From positions 1 to 64,000 of the forward strand of contig NZ_MTQF01000017.1 of the NCBI RefSeq assembly GCF_001975985.1: a DNA stretch of 64,000 bases, in the 5' to 3' direction. This document shows, piece after piece, positions 51,973 through 60,027 of this stretch. The DNA comes from [Flexibacter] sp. ATCC 35103 (GTDB lineage Bacteria; Bacteroidota; Bacteroidia; Flavobacteriales; Flavobacteriaceae). The position numbers were made by a program, and so were the translations under genes. Below the pieces are notes generated by a model. That model saw nothing but the letters and a program-made list of their open reading frames with translations. It made no database searches and had not been told where the DNA came from. Within the stretch, counting starts at the first letter, position 1. Every line of letters starts with the position of its first letter.

Positions 51973-54417
51973 TTAATTTTGTTCATTATTAAAAAATTGA
52001 TCAAGAGCACTTAAATCAGATATGTTTACGCTTCTTGCTTTACTGCCTTCAAACGGTCCAACAATTCCTGCTGCTTCCAGCTGATCGATCAAACGACCGG
52101 CCCTGTTGTAACCCAATTTTAATTTTCTTTGCAATAATGAAGCTGAACCTTGTTGTGCATTGACAATAATCTCAGCAGCTTCTCTAAATAAGGTATCTCT
52201 TTCAGAAATATCCATATCAAGATTAATGCCAGTTTCTTCTCCAACAAACTCCGGAAGCAAATATGCTGTGGCATATGCTTTTTGGGAACCAATAAAATCC
52301 GTAATTTTTTCGACCTCGGGAGTGTCAATAAAGGCACATTGTACACGTACCACATCATTTCCGTTGGTATATAATAAATCTCCACGACCAATTAACTGAT
52401 CAGCTCCTTGTGTATCAAGAATCGTTCTCGAGTCAATTTTTGAGGTTACTCTAAAAGCAATTCTGGCAGGGAAATTCGCCTTAATCAAACCTGTAATAAC
52501 GTTAACAGATGGTCTTTGTGTTGCAATAATCAAGTGAATACCAATTGCACGCGCTAATTGAGCCAAACGCGCAATAGGAATTTCTACCTCTTTTCCGGCA
52601 GTCATAATCAAATCGGCAAACTCATCGACAACTAATATAATATAAGGAAGAAAACGATGTCCTGCTTCAGGATTTAATTTTCTCGCTTTAAATTTATCAT
52701 TGTATTCTTTGATATTACGAACCATCGCATCTTTCAATAATGAATAACGATTGTCCATTTCAGTACAAAGTGAGTTCAAAGTATTGACTACTTTTGCATT
52801 ATCAGTAATAATAGCGTCTCCCGCATCTGGAAGTTTGGCTAAATAATGTCTTTCTATTTTATTAAATAATGTTAACTCTACTTTTTTCGGATCAACCAAA
52901 ACAAATTTCACCTCGGCTGGATGTTTTTTGTATAAAAGTGAAGTTAAAACAGCATTCAGTCCAACAGATTTTCCTTGTCCGGTAGCTCCTGCCATCAATA
53001 AGTGAGGCATTTTGGCTAAATCGACAACAAATGTTTCGTTCGAAATTGTTTTTCCTAATGCAATTGGCAACTCCATTTCAGCTTCCTGAAATTTCGCAGA
53101 TCCAATAACGCTTTTCATAGAAACCATTGTTGGGTTCTTGTTTGGAACCTCAATACCAATTGTTCCTTTTCCTGGAATTGGCGCAATAATACGAATTCCT
53201 AAAGCAGATAATGAAAGCGCAATATCATCTTCTAAACTTTTAATTTTAGAGATTCTGATTCCTGCTTCCGGTACAATCTCGTATAAAGTTACAGATGGTC
53301 CAACGGTTGCTTTAATCTGTGCAATTTCTATTTTGTAGTTGCGAAGTGTATCTACAATTTTATTTTTATTTTCTTCTAATTCTTCCTGATTAATGGTAAT
53401 TCCGCCAGTCGAATATTCTTTTAATAAATCGATGGTTGGAAATTTATAATTCGATAAATCCAGCGTTGGATCAAATAATCCAAAATCAGCTACAAGGCGT
53501 GAAGCCAGGTTTTCTTCTATAATATCTTCTTCCTCGGCTTTTTCGATAACAAATTCTTCCGTGTGGACGACAGGAGTAACTATCGTTGGTTTTATATCCA
53601 TTTGAACTGGTTTTACAACCGGATTCAAATCTATTTCAGACGAGTGATTTATAGTAGGTTTTAAAGCTTCTTTGTTGATTTCGAATTGAGTATCGTTAGA
53701 TTTTAAGTGAATGTTATCCAATTCAGGATCTTCTTCGATCGCAAATTCTTCCAGATTATAAGCACTTTCTGCCTGAGGTTTTAGAGAACCCAATTCAGAT
53801 TTGAATTCTTTTTTGGTAGAATCAAAATAAGATTGAATTTTCTCCGGCGATAATTTTATTTTAAAGATCAAATAGATGATTAATCCAAAAAGCAATACTA
53901 GTAAAGTACCTGTTTTTCCAATATAATCCTGCAGGAATAAATTTAGTTCATATCCAATTGTTCCGCCTAATTCTGGTGCAGATGTTGCGAAAAACCCAAA
54001 TAAAACAGAAATAATGATTATGGCAAATAAATCCCAGAACCAAATACCTTTTAATTTTTTGGTTGAGAGTTCTAATGCTAAAAACATTCCGGTTAGAAAA
54101 AATAATCGAACTAATACAAAAGAGGCAATTCCGAAACCTTTATATACAATAAGATCGGCAAGAAAGGCACCGAATTTCCCGAGCCAGTTTTGCACTACTT
54201 CAGAGCGATCGCCAAGCTGGCTCACCGCACTTTGATCTGTTTGCCATTGTCCGTTGACATAAAAAGAAATAAATGCAACTAATAATGCGATAGAAAATAG
54301 TACCAAAAGGCAACCCAAAACAAAGCGTTGTTGTTTGTTGGGTCTCCAAGATTTCAGAATCTCGGTTTTTGGTGCGTTTTTTTTGTCTACAGTTTCTTTT
54401 TTTGTTGATTTTGCCAT
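51973..54417 (-). CDS. ftsK: DNA translocase FtsK
   Basis: This 814-aa septal DNA pump clears chromosome ends at cell division. Four N-terminal transmembrane segments (about 33-55, 93-115, 128-146 and 170-187) are followed by an acidic linker (about 215-320), the alpha/beta motor with Walker A GATGQGKS (477-484) and Walker B ILVVDEFADLI, then the C-terminal gamma winged helix (ASLLQRKLKLGYNRAGRLID) that reads polar KOPS-type sequences. It is shorter than E. coli FtsK because the linker is short, as is normal in Bacteroidota. Confidence 0.96.
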   Translation of the reverse strand: MAKSTKKETVDKKNAPKTEILKSWRPNKQQRFVLGCLLVLFSIALLVAFISFYVNGQWQTDQSAVSQLGDRSEVVQNWLGKFGAFLADLIVYKGFGIASFVLVRLFFLTGMFLALELSTKKLKGIWFWDLFAIIIISVLFGFFATSAPELGGTIGYELNLFLQDYIGKTGTLLVLLFGLIIYLIFKIKLSPEKIQSYFDSTKKEFKSELGSLKPQAESAYNLEEFAIEEDPELDNIHLKSNDTQFEINKEALKPTINHSSEIDLNPVVKPVQMDIKPTIVTPVVHTEEFVIEKAEEEDIIEENLASRLVADFGLFDPTLDLSNYKFPTIDLLKEYSTGGITINQEELEENKNKIVDTLRNYKIEIAQIKATVGPSVTLYEIVPEAGIRISKIKSLEDDIALSLSALGIRIIAPIPGKGTIGIEVPNKNPTMVSMKSVIGSAKFQEAEMELPIALGKTISNETFVVDLAKMPHLLMAGATGQGKSVGLNAVLTSLLYKKHPAEVKFVLVDPKKVELTLFNKIERHYLAKLPDAGDAIITDNAKVVNTLNSLCTEMDNRYSLLKDAMVRNIKEYNDKFKARKLNPEAGHRFLPYIILVVDEFADLIMTAGKEVEIPIARLAQLARAIGIHLIIATQRPSVNVITGLIKANFPARIAFRVTSKIDSRTILDTQGADQLIGRGDLLYTNGNDVVRVQCAFIDTPEVEKITDFIGSQKAYATAYLLPEFVGEETGINLDMDISERDTLFREAAEIIVNAQQGSASLLQRKLKLGYNRAGRLIDQLEAAGIVGPFEGSKARSVNISDLSALDQFFNNEQN

Positions 54418-54434
54418 TCTTGCGTTCCTGTTGC

Positions 54435-54809
54435 CTATATAAATTTTGGGATATAAATGATCAAGCCTATTGCTATTGCTGTCATTGCGGCAAAAAATAC
54501 CGCTCCTGCAGCAATATCTTTAATAAATCCGATGCGTTTGCTGTAATCTGGATGAATAAAATCAGCTATTTTTTCAACAGCTGTATTTAATCCCTCAACA
54601 GCTAAAACCAAACCGATTACCATTGTCTGACAAAGCCATTCGGTTTGTGAAATATGAAAATAGAACCCTGCAATGGTCATAAAAATCCCTAAGGAAAATT
54701 GAACCATAATGCTGTGTTCTGTTCTTATAAGTTTTACAGCACCATTAAAAGCATATGTCATACTTTTTAATCGACCTGTAACAAAAGTATTATCTTTTTG
54801 AAACTCCAT
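54435..54809 (-). CDS. dgkA: Diacylglycerol kinase family protein (DgkA type, likely undecaprenol kinase)
   Basis: This 124-aa integral membrane kinase with three transmembrane helices phosphorylates diacylglycerol or, in many non-enterobacteria, undecaprenol. The catalytic motif VEGLNTAVEKIADFI with Glu-x-x-Asn-Thr lies at about 68-82, and RTEHSIMVQ (29-37) matches the family N-terminal surface helix. It lies 17 bp upstream of ftsK and 18 bp downstream of tpx, so the run tpx-dgkA-ftsK-lolA-lptG-ribBA may be one transcript. Confidence 0.9.
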   Translation of the reverse strand: MEFQKDNTFVTGRLKSMTYAFNGAVKLIRTEHSIMVQFSLGIFMTIAGFYFHISQTEWLCQTMVIGLVLAVEGLNTAVEKIADFIHPDYSKRIGFIKDIAAGAVFFAAMTAIAIGLIIYIPKFI

Positions 54810-54827
54810 TTATAGGGTATTATTGTA

Positions 54828-55325
54828 TTATAGTGCTGCTAAAGCTGCTTCGTAATTTGGTTCGTTTGCAATTTCAGCAACTTGTTCCGTATGAGTAATT
54901 TTTCCGTTTTCATCTACAACAATAATAGCTCTTGAATGTAAACCTGCTAAAGGTCCGTCAACGATTTCTAAACCATTTGTTTTTCCAAAAGTTCCTTCTT
55001 GAAAATCAGATAAATTTACAACATTCTCTAATCCTTCAGCTCCACAAAAACGTTTTTGAGCAAATGGTAAATCTCTTGAGATGCATAAAACAGTTGTGTT
55101 TTCTAATCCGCTGGCACTTTCGTTGAATTTTCTAACAGAAGTTGCGCAAGTTCCTGTGTCAACACTTGGAAAAATATTTAAAACTAATTTTTTTCCGGCG
55201 AAATTACTTAATGAAGCAACAGATAAGTCGTTTTGTACTAATTTAAAATCAGCAAGTTGTGATCCAACTGTTGGTAACTCACCAGATGTATGAACAGGAT
55301 TTCCTCCTAATGTTATTGAAGCCAT
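54828..55325 (-). CDS. tpx: Thiol peroxidase
   Basis: This 165-aa atypical 2-Cys peroxiredoxin reduces hydroperoxides using thioredoxin. The peroxidatic Cys60 lies in SVDTGTCATS and the resolving Cys94 in KRFCGAEGLENV, as in E. coli Tpx. The N terminus ITLGGNPVHTSGELP is typical. It begins the minus-strand run that continues with dgkA and ftsK. Confidence 0.95.
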   Translation of the reverse strand: MASITLGGNPVHTSGELPTVGSQLADFKLVQNDLSVASLSNFAGKKLVLNIFPSVDTGTCATSVRKFNESASGLENTTVLCISRDLPFAQKRFCGAEGLENVVNLSDFQEGTFGKTNGLEIVDGPLAGLHSRAIIVVDENGKITHTEQVAEIANEPNYEAALAAL

Positions 55326-55834
55326 GATAATTTTTTTTAATGAGGTTCAAAAGTAAGGATTAAAATTTGAATCTAAAAGTATTTGTTACGGCTTTAAGTA
55401 TAGATTAAGACTTGATTTTTATTATGAATAGGTATCTAAGGTTTGGGTATGGATTGTACGCGGATAATAAAGATTTCTGCGGATTTACACAGATTTTTTT
55501 TTCTCATTTTTGGCATCCTGAACGAAGTCGAAGGGAAACAAATAGCTCGATAAAGATTGTCGATTATGATTGTGTAGATGGATTAAAATCCATCCTTACA
55601 ATATAATTCGTCCCTTATGGGACTTTGTTGTTCAATTTTTCATTTTGAGGAATGATAAATCTCCACAAGAAGCTCGACAAAGATTTTCGCTTTTGATTAC
55701 GGAGTTTCTGATGTAACCTTCGACTTCGCTCAGGATGACAAGATTGTGCTGAAAACAGCAAACTGAGACTTAATACTGAGACTGAACACTGAGACTGAAC
55801 ACTAAAAACTGCGACTAAAAACTGAAAACCAAAA
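55326..55834. other. Decayed intergenic region with inverted and direct repeats
   Basis: This long spacer has no plausible gene. CCTGAACGAAGTCGAAGG (55517-55534) recurs inverted at 55717-55734 with one difference. AGCTCGAtAAAGATT and AGCTCGAcAAAGATT form direct repeats near 55544 and 55671. Before it lies a stretch like TCTGCGGATTTACACAGATT, and after it a run of ACTGAGACT/ACTGAAAACT units. It looks like an accumulation of small intergenic elements. Confidence 0.55.
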
Positions 55835-55866
55835 AAAAACGCCTCCTTGGAATGAAAGCGTTTTTT
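55835..55866. terminator. Bidirectional terminator next to the DUF6952-like gene
   Basis: AAAAAACGC (about 55834-55842) and GCGTTTTTT (55858-55866) form a stem with T runs on both strands. It lies just 3' of the minus-strand small gene and should end its transcript. Confidence 0.7.
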
Positions 55867-55908
55867 AAGTCATGTTTTTTTATTTTTCTTCTTAGGAAAA
55901 GAGGTCGA

Positions 55909-56166
55909 TTATTTATCGATAGAACCTAAAACACGTTTCATAAACGCATTTAAAGCTTCTTTTTTATCTGTGCCCTGAACTACCATTTTGTGTACTTCAA
56001 GCGCACCATACATATTTGAAATTAATTCGCCAATTACATCTAATTCTTCATCTTTTAAAGACGGAATTTCAGTCATCGCTTCCAGAACTTCAATCGTTTC
56101 AATGATATAATCCTGATCGTTTTCTTCGATAAATTGGGTCAATTGCTTTATTACGGGTAATTTCAT
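55909..56166 (-). CDS. Small conserved flavobacterial protein (DUF6952-like)
   Basis: This 85-aa acidic, mostly helical protein without signal or membrane segment starts with MKLPVIKQLTQFIEEND. I use the ATG at 56166; an ATG 27 bp upstream falls in an inverted repeat and is unlikely. The pattern matches the small proteins that sit beside thioredoxin and AhpC genes in many Flavobacteriia. Its position between a peroxidase and a thioredoxin suggests a role in thiol homeostasis, but the function is not known. Confidence 0.75.
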   Translation of the reverse strand: MKLPVIKQLTQFIEENDQDYIIETIEVLEAMTEIPSLKDEELDVIGELISNMYGALEVHKMVVQGTDKKEALNAFMKRVLGSIDK

Positions 56167-56176
56167 AATTAGATTT

Positions 56177-56256
56177 CTTAGATTTTTAGACATTCTTAGA
56201 CTTCTTAGACTTTTTTTGAAAATTTAGACAACGTCTATGAAGTCTAAAAATCTAAG
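56177..56256. repeat. Intergenic 15-bp inverted repeat
   Basis: CTTAGATTTTTAGAC (56177-56191) recurs exactly inverted at 56242-56256. The loop contains further TCTTAGAC/GTCTATGAAG pieces. The element separates the thioredoxin gene from the small DUF-type gene. Confidence 0.65.
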
Positions 56257-56274
56257 TAAGTCTAACCAATCTCA

Positions 56275-56583
56275 TTAAGCAATTGCGTTTACCAAGTCGA
56301 TTAGAACTTCTTGTTTGTTGGTTTGAGTTTCTCCAACTAATTGTCCGTTTACGAAAGTTGCGAAAGTAGGCAAGTTGCTTACATTGGCTAATTTTCTTGA
56401 TTCCGGAGAATTTTCTGCATCAACCAAAACAAAAGTGATAGCTTCATTTTCAGTTGCTAATTTTTTGAATTTTGGTTTCATAATACGGCAATTTCCACAC
56501 CATGAAGCTGAATATTGTACTACTACTTTTTCGTTTTTAGCAACTAAATCTGCTAACGTATCTTCGTTTAAGTCGATTAACAT
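56275..56583 (-). CDS. Thioredoxin family protein with WCGNC active site
   Basis: This 102-aa cytoplasmic thioredoxin-fold protein is of normal thioredoxin length. The active site is WCGNC (about residues 28-32), with Asn in place of the usual Pro, which should change the redox potential. The cis-Pro is in SNLPTFATF. It is flanked by the small DUF-type gene and, upstream, by ahpC, pointing to a role as reductant for peroxiredoxin or for unknown partner proteins. Confidence 0.92.
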   Translation of the reverse strand: MLIDLNEDTLADLVAKNEKVVVQYSASWCGNCRIMKPKFKKLATENEAITFVLVDAENSPESRKLANVSNLPTFATFVNGQLVGETQTNKQEVLIDLVNAIA

Positions 56584-56797
56584 TTGTTTTGTTTTTAAGG
56601 TTCAAAGAGGCAAAGGTTCAAAGGGACAAAGTTTTTTTTAAACTTCGTTTATTCTTCGTGCTCTGTAGCTTTGTATGTTTTAGAATAATTTTAAAGTGAC
56701 AAAGGTTCAAAAGAACAAAGTTTTTAAACTTTGTTATAGAGCAGCAAAAACCTTTGCAACTCTGTACCTATGAACCTTTGTACCTTTTATAAAAAAA
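56584..56797. other. Spacer rich in AAGGTTCAAAG-type repeats
   Basis: The spacer between ahpC and the thioredoxin gene carries several short repeats (AAGGTTCAAAG, GCAAAGGTTC, GACAAAGGTTC) and the inverse AACCTTTG near 56783-56790, giving the look of a decayed hairpin element. There is no ORF. Confidence 0.5.
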
Positions 56798-57436
56798 TTA
56801 GTTTGCGCTTAAGTATTCAGCAGTACTAATTCTGTCAGCAGACATAGCTTCTTTTCCAGCTTCCCAGTTTGCTGGACAAACTTCTCCTTTTTCCTGGATG
56901 TGAGTATAAGCATCAACCATACGTAAATATTCGTTTACGTTACGGCCTAATGGCATGTCGTTTACGCTTTCGTGGAAGATTTTTCCAGTTTCGTCAATAA
57001 GGTAAGTAGCTCTGTAAGTTACGTTAGAACCTTCGATGATAACTGAGTCAGTTTCTTCGCTGTATTCTGTAGAATCGATATCTAAAATTCCTAAGATATT
57101 AGATAAGTTACGGTTTGTATCCGCTAAGATTGGGTAAGTTACACCTTCGATTCCACCATTGTTTTTTGGAGTGTTTAACCAGGCAAAGTGTACTTCGTTT
57201 GTGTCACATGAAGCTCCGATTACGATAGTATTTCTTTTTTCAAATTCTGGTAATGCAGCTTGAAAGGCGTGTAATTCAGTTGGACATACAAAAGTGAAAT
57301 CTTTTGGGTACCAAAACAATAATACTTTTTTGTTGTTGTTTACTGCTTCTTCAAAAATGTTGATTTTTAAGTTGTCACCCATTTCTGAGATAGCATCTAC
57401 TGCAATACTTGGGAATTTTTTTCCTACTAAAGACAT
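56798..57436 (-). CDS. ahpC: 2-Cys peroxiredoxin AhpC/Prx1 type
   Basis: This 212-aa peroxiredoxin reduces hydrogen peroxide, organic peroxides or peroxynitrite. The peroxidatic Cys51 is in DFTFVCPTE and the resolving Cys187 in GEVCPANW, so it is a typical 2-Cys enzyme. The length is slightly greater than E. coli AhpC. There is no ahpF in the window; the thioredoxin encoded just downstream may serve as reductant. Confidence 0.95.
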   Translation of the reverse strand: MSLVGKKFPSIAVDAISEMGDNLKINIFEEAVNNNKKVLLFWYPKDFTFVCPTELHAFQAALPEFEKRNTIVIGASCDTNEVHFAWLNTPKNNGGIEGVTYPILADTNRNLSNILGILDIDSTEYSEETDSVIIEGSNVTYRATYLIDETGKIFHESVNDMPLGRNVNEYLRMVDAYTHIQEKGEVCPANWEAGKEAMSADRISTAEYLSAN

Positions 57437-57572
57437 ATTTTTCGTTTTACGTTAAAAATTTATTTCTGGTGCAAAAGTAGGGTATAAGTAAGGTTACTTA
57501 CAATAAGTTGTGATTATAAAAATTTATTGATTGATAGTATTTGACTATAGATTCTTTTTGTTGATTTGTAAC

Positions 57573-59186
57573 TTATTGTAAGTCAATATTTACGGGTAGT
57601 TTTCCGTTGCAAATTGAATTTTCAATAAATTGAATTCCTGCATTTTTTTGAAACTCATTAAAATCCTGATAAACCTGAATTAATCCAGAAGCCTTTTTAA
57701 GATGTGGAATTATTGGCAAAACATACGGATTCCCAAAAACGTAAATAATACATTTTTTAGTTTGCAGCACATCTGAAAGTAATTCTAAAACTTCAGTATT
57801 AATTTCGAAATTATTCTGAGGTTTTGCTTTTGGAACAAATAGCGAGATAATAATGGTATCAAAATTTGTTAATTCATTTTTGATGGAGGAAATATCTGAA
57901 ACTTCTAAATTCTCAAATGCAAATTCCGGAGATTCAAATTTTGAATTTATGGTTTTACAGAAAGTATTCTCAACACCTTTATATAAACTCAGTTTAGCTA
58001 ACTGATTGTTTTTTTGCGCTTCAAAAGCTAAATCAGTATTGGAGTTGTCAATAATTTTTGTGATTGAATGTTGAGCAATTTCAAGATTTAATGCTGAGGC
58101 GCGTTCGAAATTTAATTCACCTGAAGTAAAGTTATTATCAGACAGAATTCCAACTTTTTCTTTGGCTTTCATGATTCGGTTAAAACTTTCTTCGATACGT
58201 TCCGGTGAACCATTTTTAAGAATCGCTTCGATTCCTTCGGGAACATTTTCGGCAAAGCATAATATATCGTTTCCGGCATTAAAAGCTTCCCATTCGAGTT
58301 CGCCTTTTGTTTCGTATAATTTCGAAACGCTGTGCATGTTTAAGGCATCAGAAATTACCAAACCATCATAACCTAATTTCTCTCGTAAAAGATTTTCGAT
58401 TATTGGTTTTGATAAAGTAGCCGATGTATTTTTCCCGTCATTTAAACTCGGAACGGCAAGATGTCCAATCATAATTGAATCGACATTATTTTCGATCCCT
58501 TTAATAAAAGGATATAATTCGTTTTCCAGTAATTCTTCAAGCGTTTCATTTAAAACCGGTAATCCTAAATGCGAATCAACATTGGTATTTCCGTGTCCGG
58601 GAAAGTGTTTCAGGCAGCCTAAAATTCCAACTTCAGACATTCCTTTAAGATATTCAACTGCAAAATCAGCAACTTTTTCTTTGTTTTCACCAAAAGAGCG
58701 ATATCCAATAACCGGATTATTCGGGTTATTGTTGATATCTGCCAAAGGCGATAAATTATAATGAATTCCGGCAGCTTTAAGATCTAAACCTATTTGTTTG
58801 CCAACTTCATAAACCAAATTAGATTTGCTTTCCGGCAATGCACCAAGCGTAATTGCGTATGGATATTGTGGTGTTTTTTCGATACGCATTGCCAAACCCC
58901 ATTCTGCATCAATACTGATTAGAAGTGGAGTAGAAGCGGCTTTTTGATACCGAACAATCAGATCTTTTATTTTTTGATAACTATCGTCGTTAAAAACAAC
59001 TTTTTTCTTGCTTTCGTAATTGGTTGCTGCACTGGCACGACTATGAAAAAAAGTCAATCCGCCAATATTGTGTTCCTTGATTAAACGTTCCGTTTCCTGA
59101 ATATTTTCTTCGGTATCGTTTATGAATACTGCGGGAAAAAAAAATTGTCCCACTTTTTGTTTTAATGCCTGAGCTGTCATTTTCAT
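57573..59186 (-). CDS. nagZ: GH3 beta-N-acetylglucosaminidase (NagZ-like) with C-terminal extension
   Basis: This 537-aa GH3 enzyme cleaves GlcNAc from GlcNAc-anhydroMurNAc peptides in peptidoglycan recycling. I start it at the ATG at 59186, 2 bp after the stop of the GNAT gene; a TTG start further upstream is unlikely. There is no signal peptide, so it is cytoplasmic. The NagZ signature KHFPGHGNTNVDSH (193-206) and the nucleophile Asp280 in LVISDALNMHSV are present. Residues after about 370 are an extension not found in E. coli NagZ (341 aa), similar in style to the second domain of Gram-positive NagZ. AmpG-like and AnmK genes lie nearby. Confidence 0.9.
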   Translation of the reverse strand: MKMTAQALKQKVGQFFFPAVFINDTEENIQETERLIKEHNIGGLTFFHSRASAATNYESKKKVVFNDDSYQKIKDLIVRYQKAASTPLLISIDAEWGLAMRIEKTPQYPYAITLGALPESKSNLVYEVGKQIGLDLKAAGIHYNLSPLADINNNPNNPVIGYRSFGENKEKVADFAVEYLKGMSEVGILGCLKHFPGHGNTNVDSHLGLPVLNETLEELLENELYPFIKGIENNVDSIMIGHLAVPSLNDGKNTSATLSKPIIENLLREKLGYDGLVISDALNMHSVSKLYETKGELEWEAFNAGNDILCFAENVPEGIEAILKNGSPERIEESFNRIMKAKEKVGILSDNNFTSGELNFERASALNLEIAQHSITKIIDNSNTDLAFEAQKNNQLAKLSLYKGVENTFCKTINSKFESPEFAFENLEVSDISSIKNELTNFDTIIISLFVPKAKPQNNFEINTEVLELLSDVLQTKKCIIYVFGNPYVLPIIPHLKKASGLIQVYQDFNEFQKNAGIQFIENSICNGKLPVNIDLQ

Positions 59187-59188
59187 TA

Positions 59189-59638
59189 TTATAAAGTCTT
59201 TTTCATGCAAACACTATTATCCATTTTTTCATAAGGAGGATAATTCGGAATTATCGAATAACCTGATTTTTGATACAAAGCAATTGCTTCAGGTTGTTTT
59301 TTTCCTGTTTCCAGAACAGTGTAAGGATATTTTATTTCTGCTGCCCAGAGTTCTAAAGCTTTTAAAACCTGCGATGCAATTCCTTTTTTTCTATGATCGG
59401 GATGTACATACATTCGTTTTATTTCGACTGTATGAGTTTCTTTTTCTCTAAAAGCGCCACAACCTACGGCAATATCATTTTCATAAAAAACGATGACATG
59501 TTTTATTTTATCAGTCTTATTAAACTGATTATAAAATAGGTGATCGTCTCCGTCCCTGATTTTTAAATCCTGGTCTAATAAAACTACCAGTTTTTGAAAA
59601 TCGATATCGTCAGAGTCGGTTCTTTTTAAACTAATCAT
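59189..59638 (-). CDS. GNAT-family N-acetyltransferase
   Basis: This 149-aa acetyl-CoA-dependent acetyltransferase has the GNAT core at 50-140: VGCGAFREKETHTVEIKRMYVHPDHRKKGIAS contains the acetyl-CoA loop (R/Q-x-x-G-x-G/A as HRKKGIAS), followed by YPYTVLETGKKQPEAIALYQKSGY. The acceptor is unknown. It is the second gene in the order TPR protein, GNAT, NagZ. In this cluster a cell-wall sugar or peptide is possible, but this is only context. Confidence 0.88.
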   Translation of the reverse strand: MISLKRTDSDDIDFQKLVVLLDQDLKIRDGDDHLFYNQFNKTDKIKHVIVFYENDIAVGCGAFREKETHTVEIKRMYVHPDHRKKGIASQVLKALELWAAEIKYPYTVLETGKKQPEAIALYQKSGYSIIPNYPPYEKMDNSVCMKKTL

Positions 59639-59664
59639 GATAAAAATGCGCTAAAAGTTATTCT

Positions 59665-60006
59665 TTATTTAAGCTTGCTTTTCTTTTGTTTAGCGAGCTG
59701 TGTTTTAGTGTGTAAGGCTTTTTCGAGTCGGTTTTTAAAACGAAAAAGTTTTGGCAAACCTTCCAGTCGGTCTTCGATCGTTATTTCTTCATAAACGATA
59801 ATGGCTTTTTCTAAAACCCGAATCTCATTGTCGAGATCAAGTTGGTTTTTGTAGATAGTTGCCAATCGGTCATAAGGATGATTTCCTTTAAAACCTTCGG
59901 TAATATTTTCTTCGTATAACGCAATTGCTTTCTCAATTTCTCCTGCTTTTTCAAATTCAATTGCTTTCAGGTTTCGTTCAACCTGGATGTTTTCATTGAT
60001 TTCCAT
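59665..60006 (-). CDS. Small TPR-like protein
   Basis: This 113-aa helical protein contains one or two tetratricopeptide-like units (EFEKAGEIEKAIALYEENITEG and PYDRLATIYKNQLDLDNEIRVLEKA). It has no signal peptide and a Lys-rich C terminus. It lies between the AmpG-like transporter and the GNAT gene. A scaffold or binding role is likely; no specific function can be assigned. Confidence 0.78.
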   Translation of the reverse strand: MEINENIQVERNLKAIEFEKAGEIEKAIALYEENITEGFKGNHPYDRLATIYKNQLDLDNEIRVLEKAIIVYEEITIEDRLEGLPKLFRFKNRLEKALHTKTQLAKQKKSKLK

Positions 60007-60027
60007 GGGCGTTATATTGTATTGCTA

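Noticed and set aside
55412..55606. 64-codon open frame in the spacer after tpx
   Set aside because: It is built from intergenic repeat fragments (GAACGAAGTCGAAGG) and shows no protein-like pattern.
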